A DNA stretch of 64,000 bases. It comes from Chryseobacterium sp. MEBOG06 (GTDB taxonomy: Bacteria > Bacteroidota > Bacteroidia > Flavobacteriales > Weeksellaceae). Position 1 is the first letter of the stretch. Each line of letters opens with the position of its first letter. Position numbers and translations under genes: made by a program. The notes under the pieces are model-generated. The model had not been told where the DNA came from and did not search any database. It worked only from the letters and a program-made list of their open reading frames with translations. Positions 28,661 to 36,266 of this stretch are shown here, piece by piece. The stretch covers positions 372,001-436,000 of the forward strand of contig NZ_CP084580.1 in assembly GCF_021869765.1 (NCBI RefSeq). Reading direction: 5' to 3'.

Positions 28661-29851
28661 ATGAAAAAATTGTTTAAAAGCCTTTACAGAAAAAGAAGAA
28701 AAAATGAAACCATCCTGAAATATATGATGTGGATCATTCATCTTTGGCTGGGACTTTTATCAAGTATAGTCGTGTTTGTAATGTGCCTTACCGGATGTCT
28801 TTATGCGTTTAAAAATCAAATTACCGATTTTACCAACAGAGATAAGGCGTACATTGCTTCATCATCAGCTAAAGTAAAAAGCCCTGATCTGATTCAGGCT
28901 GAATTATTAAAGCAGAACAGAGAGCTTACTTCTTTACTCATCCCTGTAGATAAAGCAAGAAGCTATGTATTGGGCTACCGGGAAAATCAGTTGGATAAAA
29001 GTACTTATTATAACCAATACACGGGAGAAATTCTCGGACAGCCTGAGGTTGGATCAGGCAGGTTTTTTGAAATGGTACTTGATCTTCACAGAAATCTTAT
29101 GATGGGAAATGCAGGTCGCCAGGTTGTAGGAGCATCCGTACTGATGTTCTGTATACTGATGGTTTCAGGCTTTATTCTCTGGCTTCCTAAAAAACTGAAG
29201 TTTTTGAAACAGGGATTAACCGTAATGTGGAAGGCAAAATTTCAACGGATAAATCATGATCTTCATAATACCCTTGGTTTTTATACCTTTCTGATACTCT
29301 TCTTTATTGCTGCTACCGGTTTGTATGTGACCTATCCGTGGGTAAAGAACATTCTTATTGTCAGTTTGGGGGGATCTTCAATAGATCATATTTCAAAAGA
29401 AAATGAAATTGGCGATGATGCTTTCGGAGGGTTGATGGAAGATATGCTTCAGAAGCAGGACGAAAAGAAAAATCTTAAGAACTCAGCCTCAGCCTCCATT
29501 GATGAGATTTTGCAACTTGCAGATTATCATTTACCGTATTCTGCAGTTACCAGTATTCAATTGCCTAATAAAGACAATCCAAGATACGTTGTTATTAAAA
29601 CTAACACCCAGAATCTTTTGGGAATGATGATTCCGGATGAAGTTACTTTTGATAAAACCGGAGTTTTTAAAACCAAAGAATTATTTACTGATAAAGCGCT
29701 CAATAAACAGTTTTCTGCTTTGGCCAAACCGTTGCACACCGGAGAAATTATGGGGCTTCCAAGTATTATTCTCTACTTTTTTGTATCTCTTATCGGTTGT
29801 TCTTTACCAGTTACCGGTTTTTTGATCTGGTTGCACCGGTTCAGAAAATAA
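28661..29851 (+). CDS. PepSY-associated TM helix (PepSY_TM) membrane protein
   Basis: A 396-residue inner-membrane protein with four TM helices: IIHLWLGLLSSIVVFVMCL near 25-45, one at about 160-180, HDLHNTLGFYTFLILFFIAA, and a C-terminal one at about 365-390. Periplasmic PepSY-like segments lie between. Conserved His residues in the TM segments could bind haem; members of this family accompany siderophore receptors and are proposed to reduce ferric-siderophore iron. That fits its place between a TonB-dependent receptor and an iron permease. Confidence 0.85.
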   Translation: MKKLFKSLYRKRRKNETILKYMMWIIHLWLGLLSSIVVFVMCLTGCLYAFKNQITDFTNRDKAYIASSSAKVKSPDLIQAELLKQNRELTSLLIPVDKARSYVLGYRENQLDKSTYYNQYTGEILGQPEVGSGRFFEMVLDLHRNLMMGNAGRQVVGASVLMFCILMVSGFILWLPKKLKFLKQGLTVMWKAKFQRINHDLHNTLGFYTFLILFFIAATGLYVTYPWVKNILIVSLGGSSIDHISKENEIGDDAFGGLMEDMLQKQDEKKNLKNSASASIDEILQLADYHLPYSAVTSIQLPNKDNPRYVVIKTNTQNLLGMMIPDEVTFDKTGVFKTKELFTDKALNKQFSALAKPLHTGEIMGLPSIILYFFVSLIGCSLPVTGFLIWLHRFRK

Positions 29852-29956
29852 AGTAAGACGAAAGAGACCCTGCTCTAAAGTATTTAGATCGCTCATATTC
29901 ATATTCTGTTCCCGATTTATGATTTATTTTTATACATTTATTTAAAAATAAAATCT

Positions 29957-30451
29957 ATGGATCATAAGGGTAATACTTTTTTTGAAAAATTTTCAAACTG
30001 GGCAGTGAAATTTACTGGGAGTGCATATGCTTTTGTAGGAGCTTTTCTTATCGTTGTGGTATGGGCCGTTTCAGGTCCTTTTTTTGACTATTCTGAAACC
30101 TGGCAATTAGTTATCAATACCGGAACGACAATCATTACCTTTTTGATGGTATTCCTTATTCAAAAAGCTCAGAATAAAGATTCAAAAGCGATTCAAATAA
30201 AATTGAATGAATTGATTGCAGCCAACGAAAAAGCCAGTAACCGAATTGTAGATATTGAAGATTTGACGGAAAAAGAACTCGATCAACTTCATTGTTATTA
30301 TGAGAAGCTTTCGGATTTTGCAGAAGATGATGGAGACATTCATACATCCCACTCAATTGATGCAGCAAAACGAAATCAGGATTATAAGCACGAGTTTTTT
30401 AAAAAGAAACATGAGGAGTGGCTTCATAAAAATAATAACCCCTCGCAATAG
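29957..30451 (+). CDS. Low-affinity iron permease family protein
   Basis: A 164-residue protein with two TM helices (SAYAFVGAFLIVVVWAVSG and LVINTGTTIITFLMVFLIQ) followed by the conserved IQKAQNKDSKAIQIKLNELI helix, as in the low-affinity iron permease family. The transport role is inferred from family naming; such short proteins may be accessory. It ends directly before a C4/G9 hairpin at 30440-30461 that lacks a T tract. Confidence 0.82.
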   Translation: MDHKGNTFFEKFSNWAVKFTGSAYAFVGAFLIVVVWAVSGPFFDYSETWQLVINTGTTIITFLMVFLIQKAQNKDSKAIQIKLNELIAANEKASNRIVDIEDLTEKELDQLHCYYEKLSDFAEDDGDIHTSHSIDAAKRNQDYKHEFFKKKHEEWLHKNNNPSQ

Positions 30452-30466
30452 CGGGGGGGGGTGCTA

Positions 30467-30859
30467 CTACAATATTTTAACTATATAAGATCGTCTTAAA
30501 TACTGACCTATTGAAAAAGCAAATATTGCAACCAAAAATATCCATTGATTATAATTTATCAGCCAATAAACAAATGGCAAACTAATAAGCAACCACTCAA
30601 AAATTAATTTATAATTTGTGTATTGTGACTTTTTGTCAAAACTAAAGAATAGAACATCTAATAAAGCAATTAGCATCGAAAACCCTAACCAAAAGGAAAG
30701 GTAGTAAACAATTAAACTTCCAAAAGTATTATAGAGCGCATCCTTTAAAGTTGCATTACCCGGAACTAGCTCAGAAATAAATAGCCATCCAAACATAAAG
30801 ATATACACAGTTAAGATATTGACCCAGTTTGTGAATACAACTTTTAATACTTTTTTCAT
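30467..30859 (-). CDS. Small four-helix membrane protein, candidate immunity protein
   Basis: A 130-residue protein with about four TM helices (ILTVYIFMFGWLFISELV, TFGSLIVYYLSFWLGFSMLIALL, IFEWLLISLPFVYWLI, WIFLVAIFAFSIGQYL). Not recognised. It is the last minus-strand gene of the accessory island and starts 2 bp after the end of a small frameshifted ORF. Multi-TM immunity proteins are common partners of pore-forming or membrane-active toxins, but that role here is only inferred from context. Confidence 0.6.
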   Translation of the reverse strand: MKKVLKVVFTNWVNILTVYIFMFGWLFISELVPGNATLKDALYNTFGSLIVYYLSFWLGFSMLIALLDVLFFSFDKKSQYTNYKLIFEWLLISLPFVYWLINYNQWIFLVAIFAFSIGQYLRRSYIVKIL

Positions 30860-30861
30860 AA

Positions 30862-31088
30862 TTATTTTTGTTTTTGAGTTGGTTGAGAGATGAATCGTTT
30901 ATTCCAATCTTCTATACCATAAGTTGTCTTTTCATTCTCTAACTCCTGTAAAATTACCTTTCTAAAATATATTGCGACTTTCTCGTCGAAAAAAAGGATT
31001 TCAAGATATTCTCCATAGAAAATATTGCTTGACAAAGGAAAAAGTCTTCTTGTAATTTTACAAGGTAGTTTTCTCTATCTGTAAGCAT
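30862..31088 (-). pseudogene. Small soluble protein, frameshifted at a 4-base homopolymer
   Basis: Starting at ATG (31086-31088), MLTDRENYLVKLQEDFFLCQ is read, then the frame breaks. With one extra base in the A4 run (plus 31019-31022) it continues as FFYGEYLEILFFDEKVAIYF to QKQK and stops at 30862, giving a protein of about 75 residues that abuts the next gene. The downstream frame has no start codon of its own. Not recognised. It may be an immunity-type protein or the leftover of a toxin C-terminus. Confidence 0.5.
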
Positions 31089-31118
31089 AAGTGATAAGTT
31101 CGGATAAGTGTAAAAAAT

Positions 31119-31619
31119 TTAAAACTCAGTTCCTGTGAGTTGTTTAATGGCTTTTAAAAAATCATTATTATATTGAATGGAGAAATATTTATCTAAAGAC
31201 TTTTTATCAGTTACATAGAATTCCTGAAATTCTAAGTTTTGGTGATTATTACTATTCCCATATGTTCCAACAGTACCATCTCTGTATATCCCTATTTCTT
31301 TTATGTTTTTATGATTGTCAAAAAGTATATTAATAGGGGTTCTCTTACCTAAAGAATCAACAAAATAATATTCATGTTTTATAAAGCCATATTTAGGTTT
31401 AGCTTTTACTAAAAGTATCCCGTTTTCAGGGACTTTATATACTTTTTTATTGCCTTCATAAATAATTTCCTGTCCTTTTAATTGATTAAAAATTATATTA
31501 ACTTTTCCTCTATAGGCATGAGGTATTAAGTATATTTCAGGTTCAGGTTTTTGCTCTGTACATGAATTTATTATTAACATACATACAATTAATAATAATA
31601 GGGATTTTATATTTTTCAT
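31119..31619 (-). CDS. Lipoprotein with DUF6843-like domain, candidate immunity protein
   Basis: A 166-residue lipoprotein (SLLLLIVCMLIINSC, Cys20). The mature part has IYLIPHAYRGKVNIIF, then VYKVPENGILLVKAKPKYGF and YYFVDSLGKRTPI, which I recognise as the DUF6843 pattern (unknown function). It begins 18 bp after the stop of toxin-like gene 1 (31638-32627), the usual place for a cognate immunity gene. A lipoprotein immunity protein would point to a periplasmic target. Confidence 0.72.
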   Translation of the reverse strand: MKNIKSLLLLIVCMLIINSCTEQKPEPEIYLIPHAYRGKVNIIFNQLKGQEIIYEGNKKVYKVPENGILLVKAKPKYGFIKHEYYFVDSLGKRTPINILFDNHKNIKEIGIYRDGTVGTYGNSNNHQNLEFQEFYVTDKKSLDKYFSIQYNNDFLKAIKQLTGTEF

Positions 31620-31637
31620 AAAAAAATTAAATTGTTA

Positions 31638-32627
31638 TTACCAACGTCTACCTGCTCCTCTTCCGCCAAATGACCCTCCTTTTTCTGATTTATCCTTATC
31701 ATCAGCATCTAGTGGAGTGCTTTGCATCATTGTATTCCATTCTTGTATACTAAATATAGTTTTACCCATTTTTATACCAGTGAATACTCCATTTTTATCA
31801 ATATTGACACTAAAATTAGCAGTCATCATAGATCTGTCATTATCTTCTCCAGGTAAACTTGTATAAGGGTTACCATCATATGGACTTACGCCAATAAACA
31901 AGGCATTTCCTTTAGTGTCTTGGATAAATGTTTCAGCCGCTGGAAATCGATCTCCGAATTGTTGTGCCATAATATCCAAAGTCCCAGTTTTAGTATTCTC
32001 CGTTAATGAAAATTTAGTTTTAACATTTATATTGGGGGAGAGCGGTATCAGTGGATTATGTCCTGCCATTGTTGAAGTCCATGATATTGTGTTACTACCA
32101 TCTTTATTAACCTTATAGATAAAATCAGAAACGCTTCCTTTATCGTCTGAAGCTGTTTTTGTTCCAAATATAGGATGATGTGATGGATCTGATTTTGTCA
32201 CTAGATTTGTATATTTATGAGTGGATGGATCCATAATATAACTTTGACTTAATCTAGAAGTAGCGCTTAATGAAGTCGTATATCCTCTGTTTTCTCCATC
32301 TCCGTCAAAGCCCATTCCAAAAGTTTTAAATGGAGCAAATGCTCTTATGTAAATAGGATATGGCCAGCTATCATCTGTAATAGCCTGTGAGGTATACCTT
32401 CCTGATTTCTGATCGAGATAAGTACGCGTCTGATCAATGTTCAAAGTCATCATAAAACTTTTTTCAATCTCTCTGGTCTCAGGATGATTGATATTGCCGG
32501 TTCTTGCCAGGCTTTCCTGAAGTTTTTTATACAAAAGTTCTGTACCTACGTTGGAATGAGGGGCTGTTGGCCGTTGCATTTGCTTGTGGGGGGTATTGCT
32601 TTTTTCCACAGGGCTTATTGATTTCAT
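31638..32627 (-). CDS. Effector-like protein 1 with shared N-terminal domain
   Basis: A 329-residue protein without a signal peptide. Residues 1-72 align without gaps to the proteins at 33440 and 36267 (MKSxxxVEKxN, SxLYKKLxESL-type helix, invariant RTGNINHPET at 42-51, TLxIDQ at 61-66). The remaining 250 residues are unlike the others: beta-rich, Ser/Thr/Asp-rich, with a C-terminal GGSFGGRGAGRRW tail. No catalytic motif recognised. A DUF6843-like lipoprotein follows 18 bp downstream. Interpreted as the toxin of a polymorphic effector/immunity pair; the domain itself is not one I can name. Confidence 0.7.
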   Translation of the reverse strand: MKSISPVEKSNTPHKQMQRPTAPHSNVGTELLYKKLQESLARTGNINHPETREIEKSFMMTLNIDQTRTYLDQKSGRYTSQAITDDSWPYPIYIRAFAPFKTFGMGFDGDGENRGYTTSLSATSRLSQSYIMDPSTHKYTNLVTKSDPSHHPIFGTKTASDDKGSVSDFIYKVNKDGSNTISWTSTMAGHNPLIPLSPNINVKTKFSLTENTKTGTLDIMAQQFGDRFPAAETFIQDTKGNALFIGVSPYDGNPYTSLPGEDNDRSMMTANFSVNIDKNGVFTGIKMGKTIFSIQEWNTMMQSTPLDADDKDKSEKGGSFGGRGAGRRW

Positions 32628-32723
32628 GTTTTATTAGTTTTTCAGGTTCAAAATTCGCCTTTTTTCGTGAGAATTCCTTGTTTTTGAAGGGATGATTCCT
32701 GTAGATGCAGCAAAGAGTTTTTC
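32628..32723 (-). repeat. Upstream segment shared with the other two effector-like genes
   Basis: On the minus strand this segment has CCTTCAAAAACAAGGAATTC, an A-rich run and GGCGAATTTTGAA before the ATG. Closely related segments precede the genes at 34396 and 37214, so homology between the three loci starts about 90-100 bp before the start codon and runs through codon 72. Confidence 0.7.
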
Positions 32724-32757
32724 AAAAAGCTACCCACGCTTTAGGGCAGCTTTTTAT
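32724..32757 (-). terminator. Terminator after the lipoprotein at 32816
   Basis: AAAAAGCTGCCC / GGGTAGCTTTTT on the minus strand, one mismatch, with an 8-nt loop and a T5 run. It lies about 59 bp past the lipoprotein stop. Confidence 0.75.
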
Positions 32758-32815
32758 TTTGTTTGTGCAATAAAAAATACGCTCAAATGAACTAAGAGCT
32801 TTCGAACTTTTTAGA

Positions 32816-33247
32816 TCAGTCTTTCTTAGTTGAAACCTTTTTATAACAATTCTCTCCAGAATGATAACCAAAGCAAAGGGTAATATTTTTATCTTTTTTC
32901 TCAAAAAAAGTAGTATAAGTCATATCGACATCATTAATGTCTTCTGGAAAAGTAACTAAGTCTTTGTCTAAATTTAAATAAAAATCATCAAATTCTATTG
33001 TGTTACCTTCTAATTTGTATTTAGAATTGTAATTCAATAATCTCTTCTTGTTTTTATCATAAATCCTTCTATTATAAGTACCGTCTTTATTAATTGTCAG
33101 GGTATCAAATGAATTTCTGTACGATATAGGCGAATATTTTCCATATATATCTTCACTCCTCATATTTTGGCAAGAAAATAAAAGTAATAGTAAAACTAAA
33201 ATCAAAGAAGTATTATGTTTGATTTTCCTAAAAAGAGGTTCTATCAT
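32816..33247 (-). CDS. Lipoprotein, divergent member of the island immunity-lipoprotein family
   Basis: A 143-residue lipoprotein (LILVLLLLLFSC lipobox). The mature part shares a pattern with the triplicated lipoproteins at 34639-36242: IYGKYSP then LTINKDGTYNRRIYDKNKKRLL then IEFDDFYL, compared with LPGKYLY, VNSDFTFNNRVYSKDKKQVL and ITFNNFLLF. A lipocalin-like small beta-barrel is plausible. Its start overlaps the upstream TM protein by 20 bp, so the two are coupled. Together they form the probable immunity unit of effector-like gene 2. Confidence 0.72.
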   Translation of the reverse strand: MIEPLFRKIKHNTSLILVLLLLLFSCQNMRSEDIYGKYSPISYRNSFDTLTINKDGTYNRRIYDKNKKRLLNYNSKYKLEGNTIEFDDFYLNLDKDLVTFPEDINDVDMTYTTFFEKKDKNITLCFGYHSGENCYKKVSTKKD

Positions 33248-33437
33248 TATAGCTGAAGGCCCAAATTAGGAGAATGACAGAAATAATTATAATACCCCAT
33301 GAAAGGTTCCTTATTTCTTTTTTTTTCTCTCTACAAAAATCCTTAAATGATAATTTCTTATCATTGAAAAAAGCGTAAAGGATAATAGCTGATAGAATAT
33401 CAACAGTATATCCGGCAAATACATCAAAAAATTCCAT
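33228..33437 (-). CDS. Small two-helix membrane protein
   Basis: A 69-residue protein with TM segments VFAGYTVDILSAIILYAFF and LSWGIIIISVILLIWAFSY joined by a Lys/Glu-rich cytoplasmic loop. It starts 2 bp after the stop of effector-like gene 2 and overlaps the following lipoprotein. Not recognised. An immunity role or a membrane partner of the lipoprotein is inferred from position. Confidence 0.6.
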   Translation of the reverse strand: MEFFDVFAGYTVDILSAIILYAFFNDKKLSFKDFCREKKKEIRNLSWGIIIISVILLIWAFSYNDRTSF

Positions 33438-33439
33438 TT

Positions 33440-34396
33440 TTATTTTTTTTCACTAATTGTATAATCTTTGTCCCTAGTAAATATTTCTTTACTTTTCAAT
33501 AAAGGTAACATCTTTTTATTATATTGTTCAAATAATTCTTCTGTTCTTCTATCAATTTGCCCTTGTAATGTTTTATTTTTATCATTAACTAATATTGGGC
33601 TTAGCAGGCCGCCTAATCCTCCAAATCTTCCAAAATTAACGACTTTATTTAAAACTTGTTTTGCTAAAAAACTAGAAATAAGATAACCATTTTTCTTTAT
33701 TAATTTAGCCGCTTTTTGATCAAGTTCCATTTCTCCTGCCTTAATAAATTTATATGAATAATATTTATTTATTAAATTTTGCTTTGTCAACTCAATGAAA
33801 TAGGGTGCCAAATCTATGTTTACATTATATTCAACTCCTTTTAGGTTAATAATTAATTCTTCTTGAGTAAATTGGCTATAAACAAAATCAGTTGCATGGC
33901 CTTTTAAAAAATAGTTTCTGTCAGATTCAACGGCAATTTTTTGAGAAGTAGTCAAATTAGGTGGAGTAATCATTATATTGCGTCCCAAATTCCTTATTAC
34001 TGCTTCTTCTCTGGTCAACATTGGGATATTCCAAAATATAAATGCATCACGGGAACTTGCAAACCATCCAACTTCACCAGTTAAAAGATTCAAAAACCAT
34101 CCTGATGCAGCATTTGGGTAAACATTTTCCTTATTTTTGGAATTATTAAGACCTTCTGAAACACTAGTGCCAGGTTGCATATCGTTATAATGGCGCATCT
34201 GATCAATACTTAATGTTCTTATATAGTCTTTTTCAATCTCTATTGTCTCAGGATGATTAATATTGCCGGTTCTTGACAGGCTTTCTTGAAGTTTTTTATA
34301 TAGTAATTCTGAACCTAAGTTCGAATGATGAGTCGTTGGTCGTTGCACTTGCAGGTGAGGCTTATTGCTTTTTTCTACAGGGTTTAGTGATTTCAT
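33440..34396 (-). CDS. Effector-like protein 2 with shared N-terminal domain
   Basis: The start at 34396 (MKSLNPVEK) matches the sister genes exactly; the ATG at 34417 adds MNLKTIN. The protein is 318 residues and has no signal peptide. Residues 1-72 belong to the shared block (RTGNINHPET at 42-51, TLSIDQ at 61-66). The C-terminal 245 residues are unique, largely helical, with a hydrophobic Gly-rich stretch (VVNFGRFGGLGGLLSPILV) that could insert in a membrane. A two-TM protein and a lipoprotein follow, consistent with immunity against a membrane-active toxin, though this is not shown. Confidence 0.7.
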   Translation of the reverse strand: MKSLNPVEKSNKPHLQVQRPTTHHSNLGSELLYKKLQESLSRTGNINHPETIEIEKDYIRTLSIDQMRHYNDMQPGTSVSEGLNNSKNKENVYPNAASGWFLNLLTGEVGWFASSRDAFIFWNIPMLTREEAVIRNLGRNIMITPPNLTTSQKIAVESDRNYFLKGHATDFVYSQFTQEELIINLKGVEYNVNIDLAPYFIELTKQNLINKYYSYKFIKAGEMELDQKAAKLIKKNGYLISSFLAKQVLNKVVNFGRFGGLGGLLSPILVNDKNKTLQGQIDRRTEELFEQYNKKMLPLLKSKEIFTRDKDYTISEKK

Positions 34397-34638
34397 GTTA
34401 ATAGTTTTAAGATTCAAAATTCGCCTTTTTTTTGGTGAATTCCTTGTTTTTGAAGGGGTGTTTCCTGTAATTGCAATAAGAAGTTTTTTCCAAAGTTTAG
34501 GACAGTCTTTTACTGTATTTGTAAATGTATTGATATTTTTGAAATATCAGAAACTTCCGAATTGAGTAATTATTTTATCTGTTCAATGGTAGAGACCTTG
34601 AACAGCAAAAAGGCGTCGCAAACTTTAGATGAAGATCA

Positions 34639-35061
34639 TTATTCTATTTTTTTGAATATGTAATTATATACGTTAAATTCAATTTCTAAAACATCTTTAC
34701 TATCTTCAGGTTTTTCCCAATAAGCAGTCGAAGCACCAATGTCAGGTTTTGAGAATACCATATCCGACTCATTGTGATCACTAAACAATAAAAAATTATA
34801 ACATGTAATGGTTTTCTCGTCTGCTTCAATGGTTCCATTCGATTCATATAATACCTGTTTTTTATCTTTAGAATAAATTTTATTGCTAAATGTAAAGTCT
34901 GAATTAACTATAAGTATCGAAGCCTCTCCTGATGGAAATGTATATAAGTATTTACCGGGTAAGTATTTTTTTGCATCTTTTTCACTATAATAGTTACAGC
35001 TGAATAAACCGATAGAAAAGAGTATTATTAATACAAACTTTACAAGTTTATTATTTATCAT
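34639..35061 (-). CDS. Immunity-like lipoprotein, copy 3
   Basis: A 140-residue lipoprotein (FVLIILFSIGLFSC, Cys22). The mature part starts with NYYSEKDAKKYLPGKYLYTFPSG-type sequence, then small strands and a conserved KPEDSKDVLEIEFN, YNYIFKKIE end. It is the most distal of the three tandem copies and differs mainly in the middle (ADEKTITCYNFLLF, DIGASTAYWEKP). No catalytic residues seen. It ends at a hairpin-like inverted repeat (CTGTTCA / TGAACAG). Confidence 0.78.
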   Translation of the reverse strand: MINNKLVKFVLIILFSIGLFSCNYYSEKDAKKYLPGKYLYTFPSGEASILIVNSDFTFSNKIYSKDKKQVLYESNGTIEADEKTITCYNFLLFSDHNESDMVFSKPDIGASTAYWEKPEDSKDVLEIEFNVYNYIFKKIE

Positions 35062-35079
35062 CTTAAATTATTATGCTTT

Positions 35080-35162
35080 TAATTGAATAAATTAGACACT
35101 TGTCTTGAGATAGCAGCCTTATGTATCCTGGTCGTCAGATGATAAAGGACTTGTATTGTTCT
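35080..35162 (-). pseudogene. Relic of the 3' end of effector-like gene 3 (copy B)
   Basis: About 80 bp matches the final codons of the gene at 36267-37214 (the region encoding TTKIHKAAISRQVSNLF) but with substitutions and frame changes, so it cannot be translated as that tail. It lies between copies 2 and 3 of the lipoprotein gene. Confidence 0.75.
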
Positions 35163-35226
35163 TTATATGTTCAATGGTAGAGACTTTGAATAGCAAAAAG
35201 ACGTCGTAAACTTTATATTAAGATCA

Positions 35227-35652
35227 TTATTCTATTTTTTTGAATATGTAATTGTATGAGTTAATTTCAATTGTTGAAACATCTTTATCATCTTTGGGTT
35301 TTTCCCAATAACTATTCGTTAAAAGACCAACATCAGGTTTTGAGAATACCATTTCTGATTCATTGTGATCAAAAAACAACAAGAAATAATAAAATGTAAT
35401 GTGTCTGCCCTCTACCTCCATTGTACCATTCGTTTTGTATAGTAGATATTTTTTATCTTTAGAATAAACTTTATTGTTAAATTTAAAGTCTTGATTAACT
35501 ACGAGTATCGATGTTTCTCCTGATGGAAATTGATATAAATAGGTACCGGGTAAGTATTTTTTTGCATCTTTTTCACTATAAAAGTTACAGCTGAATAAAC
35601 ACAGAGAAAATAGTATTATTAATACAAACTTTACAAGCTTATTCTTTATCAT
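35227..35652 (-). CDS. Immunity-like lipoprotein, copy 2
   Basis: A 141-residue lipoprotein (FVLIILFSLCLFSC), the middle copy. It shares with the others the YSEKDAKKYLPG start, NNKVYSKDKKYLLYKTNGT, HNESEMVFSKPDVG and the YNYIFKKIE end. It is nearly full length with intact frame, which implies selection to keep it despite neighbouring decayed relics. Confidence 0.78.
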   Translation of the reverse strand: MIKNKLVKFVLIILFSLCLFSCNFYSEKDAKKYLPGTYLYQFPSGETSILVVNQDFKFNNKVYSKDKKYLLYKTNGTMEVEGRHITFYYFLLFFDHNESEMVFSKPDVGLLTNSYWEKPKDDKDVSTIEINSYNYIFKKIE

Positions 35653-35670
35653 ATTAAATTATTATGTTTT

Positions 35671-35752
35671 TAATTGAATAAATTAGACACTTGTCTTGAG
35701 ATAGCAGCCTTATGTATCTTAGTTGTCAGATTATAATGACCTGTATTGTTCT
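35671..35752 (-). pseudogene. Relic of the 3' end of effector-like gene 3 (copy A)
   Basis: About 80 bp is nearly identical to the last 80 bp of the effector-like gene at 36267, but with a base deletion (GTCAATTAT to GTCATTAT) that breaks the frame. It lies between lipoprotein copies 1 and 2. Confidence 0.8.
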
Positions 35753-35816
35753 TTATCTGTTCAGTCGTAGAGACTTTGAACAGCAAAAAGGCGTCGCAAA
35801 CTTTAGATGAAGATCA

Positions 35817-36242
35817 TTATTCTATTTTTTTGAATATGAAATTATATGCGTTATATACAATTTCTAAAACATCTTTATCATTTTTTGGTTTTTCCCAATA
35901 CCCGTTTGGTGAATCACCCACAAGAGGTTTTGAAAATATCATCTCCGATTCATTGTGATCAGTAAACAACAAAAAATTATTAAATGTAATGTGTCTCCCA
36001 TCTACTTCAATGGTTCCATTCGTTTCATATAACACCTGTTTTTTATCTTTAGAATAAACTCTATTGTTAAATGTAAAGTCTGAATTAACTTTTAGTATTG
36101 AAGCCTCTCCTGATGGAAATGTATATAAGTATTTACCGGGTAAGTATTTTTTTGCGTCTTTTTCACTGTAATAGTTACAGCTGAATAAACCGATAGAAAA
36201 TAGTAGTATTAATACAAACTTTACAAACGTATTATTTTTCAT
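35817..36242 (-). CDS. Immunity-like lipoprotein, copy 1 (adjacent to effector-like gene 3)
   Basis: A 141-residue lipoprotein (FVLILLFSIGLFSC) starting 24 bp after the stop of effector-like gene 3. It has YSEKDAKKYLPGKYLYTF, VNSDFTFNNRVYSKDKKQVLY, HITFNNFLLFTDHNESEM and the AYNFIFKKIE end. By position it is the best candidate cognate immunity protein, with copies 2 and 3 as orphan versions for other toxin variants. All three belong to the same family as the lipoprotein at 32816. Confidence 0.8.
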   Translation of the reverse strand: MKNNTFVKFVLILLFSIGLFSCNYYSEKDAKKYLPGKYLYTFPSGEASILKVNSDFTFNNRVYSKDKKQVLYETNGTIEVDGRHITFNNFLLFTDHNESEMIFSKPLVGDSPNGYWEKPKNDKDVLEIVYNAYNFIFKKIE

Positions 36243-36266
36243 ATTATTTATTAAGTTATTATGTTT

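Noticed and set aside
30440..30461. C4/G9 hairpin after the iron permease as a terminator
   Set aside because: There is no T tract, and the G9 run makes the local sequence length uncertain.
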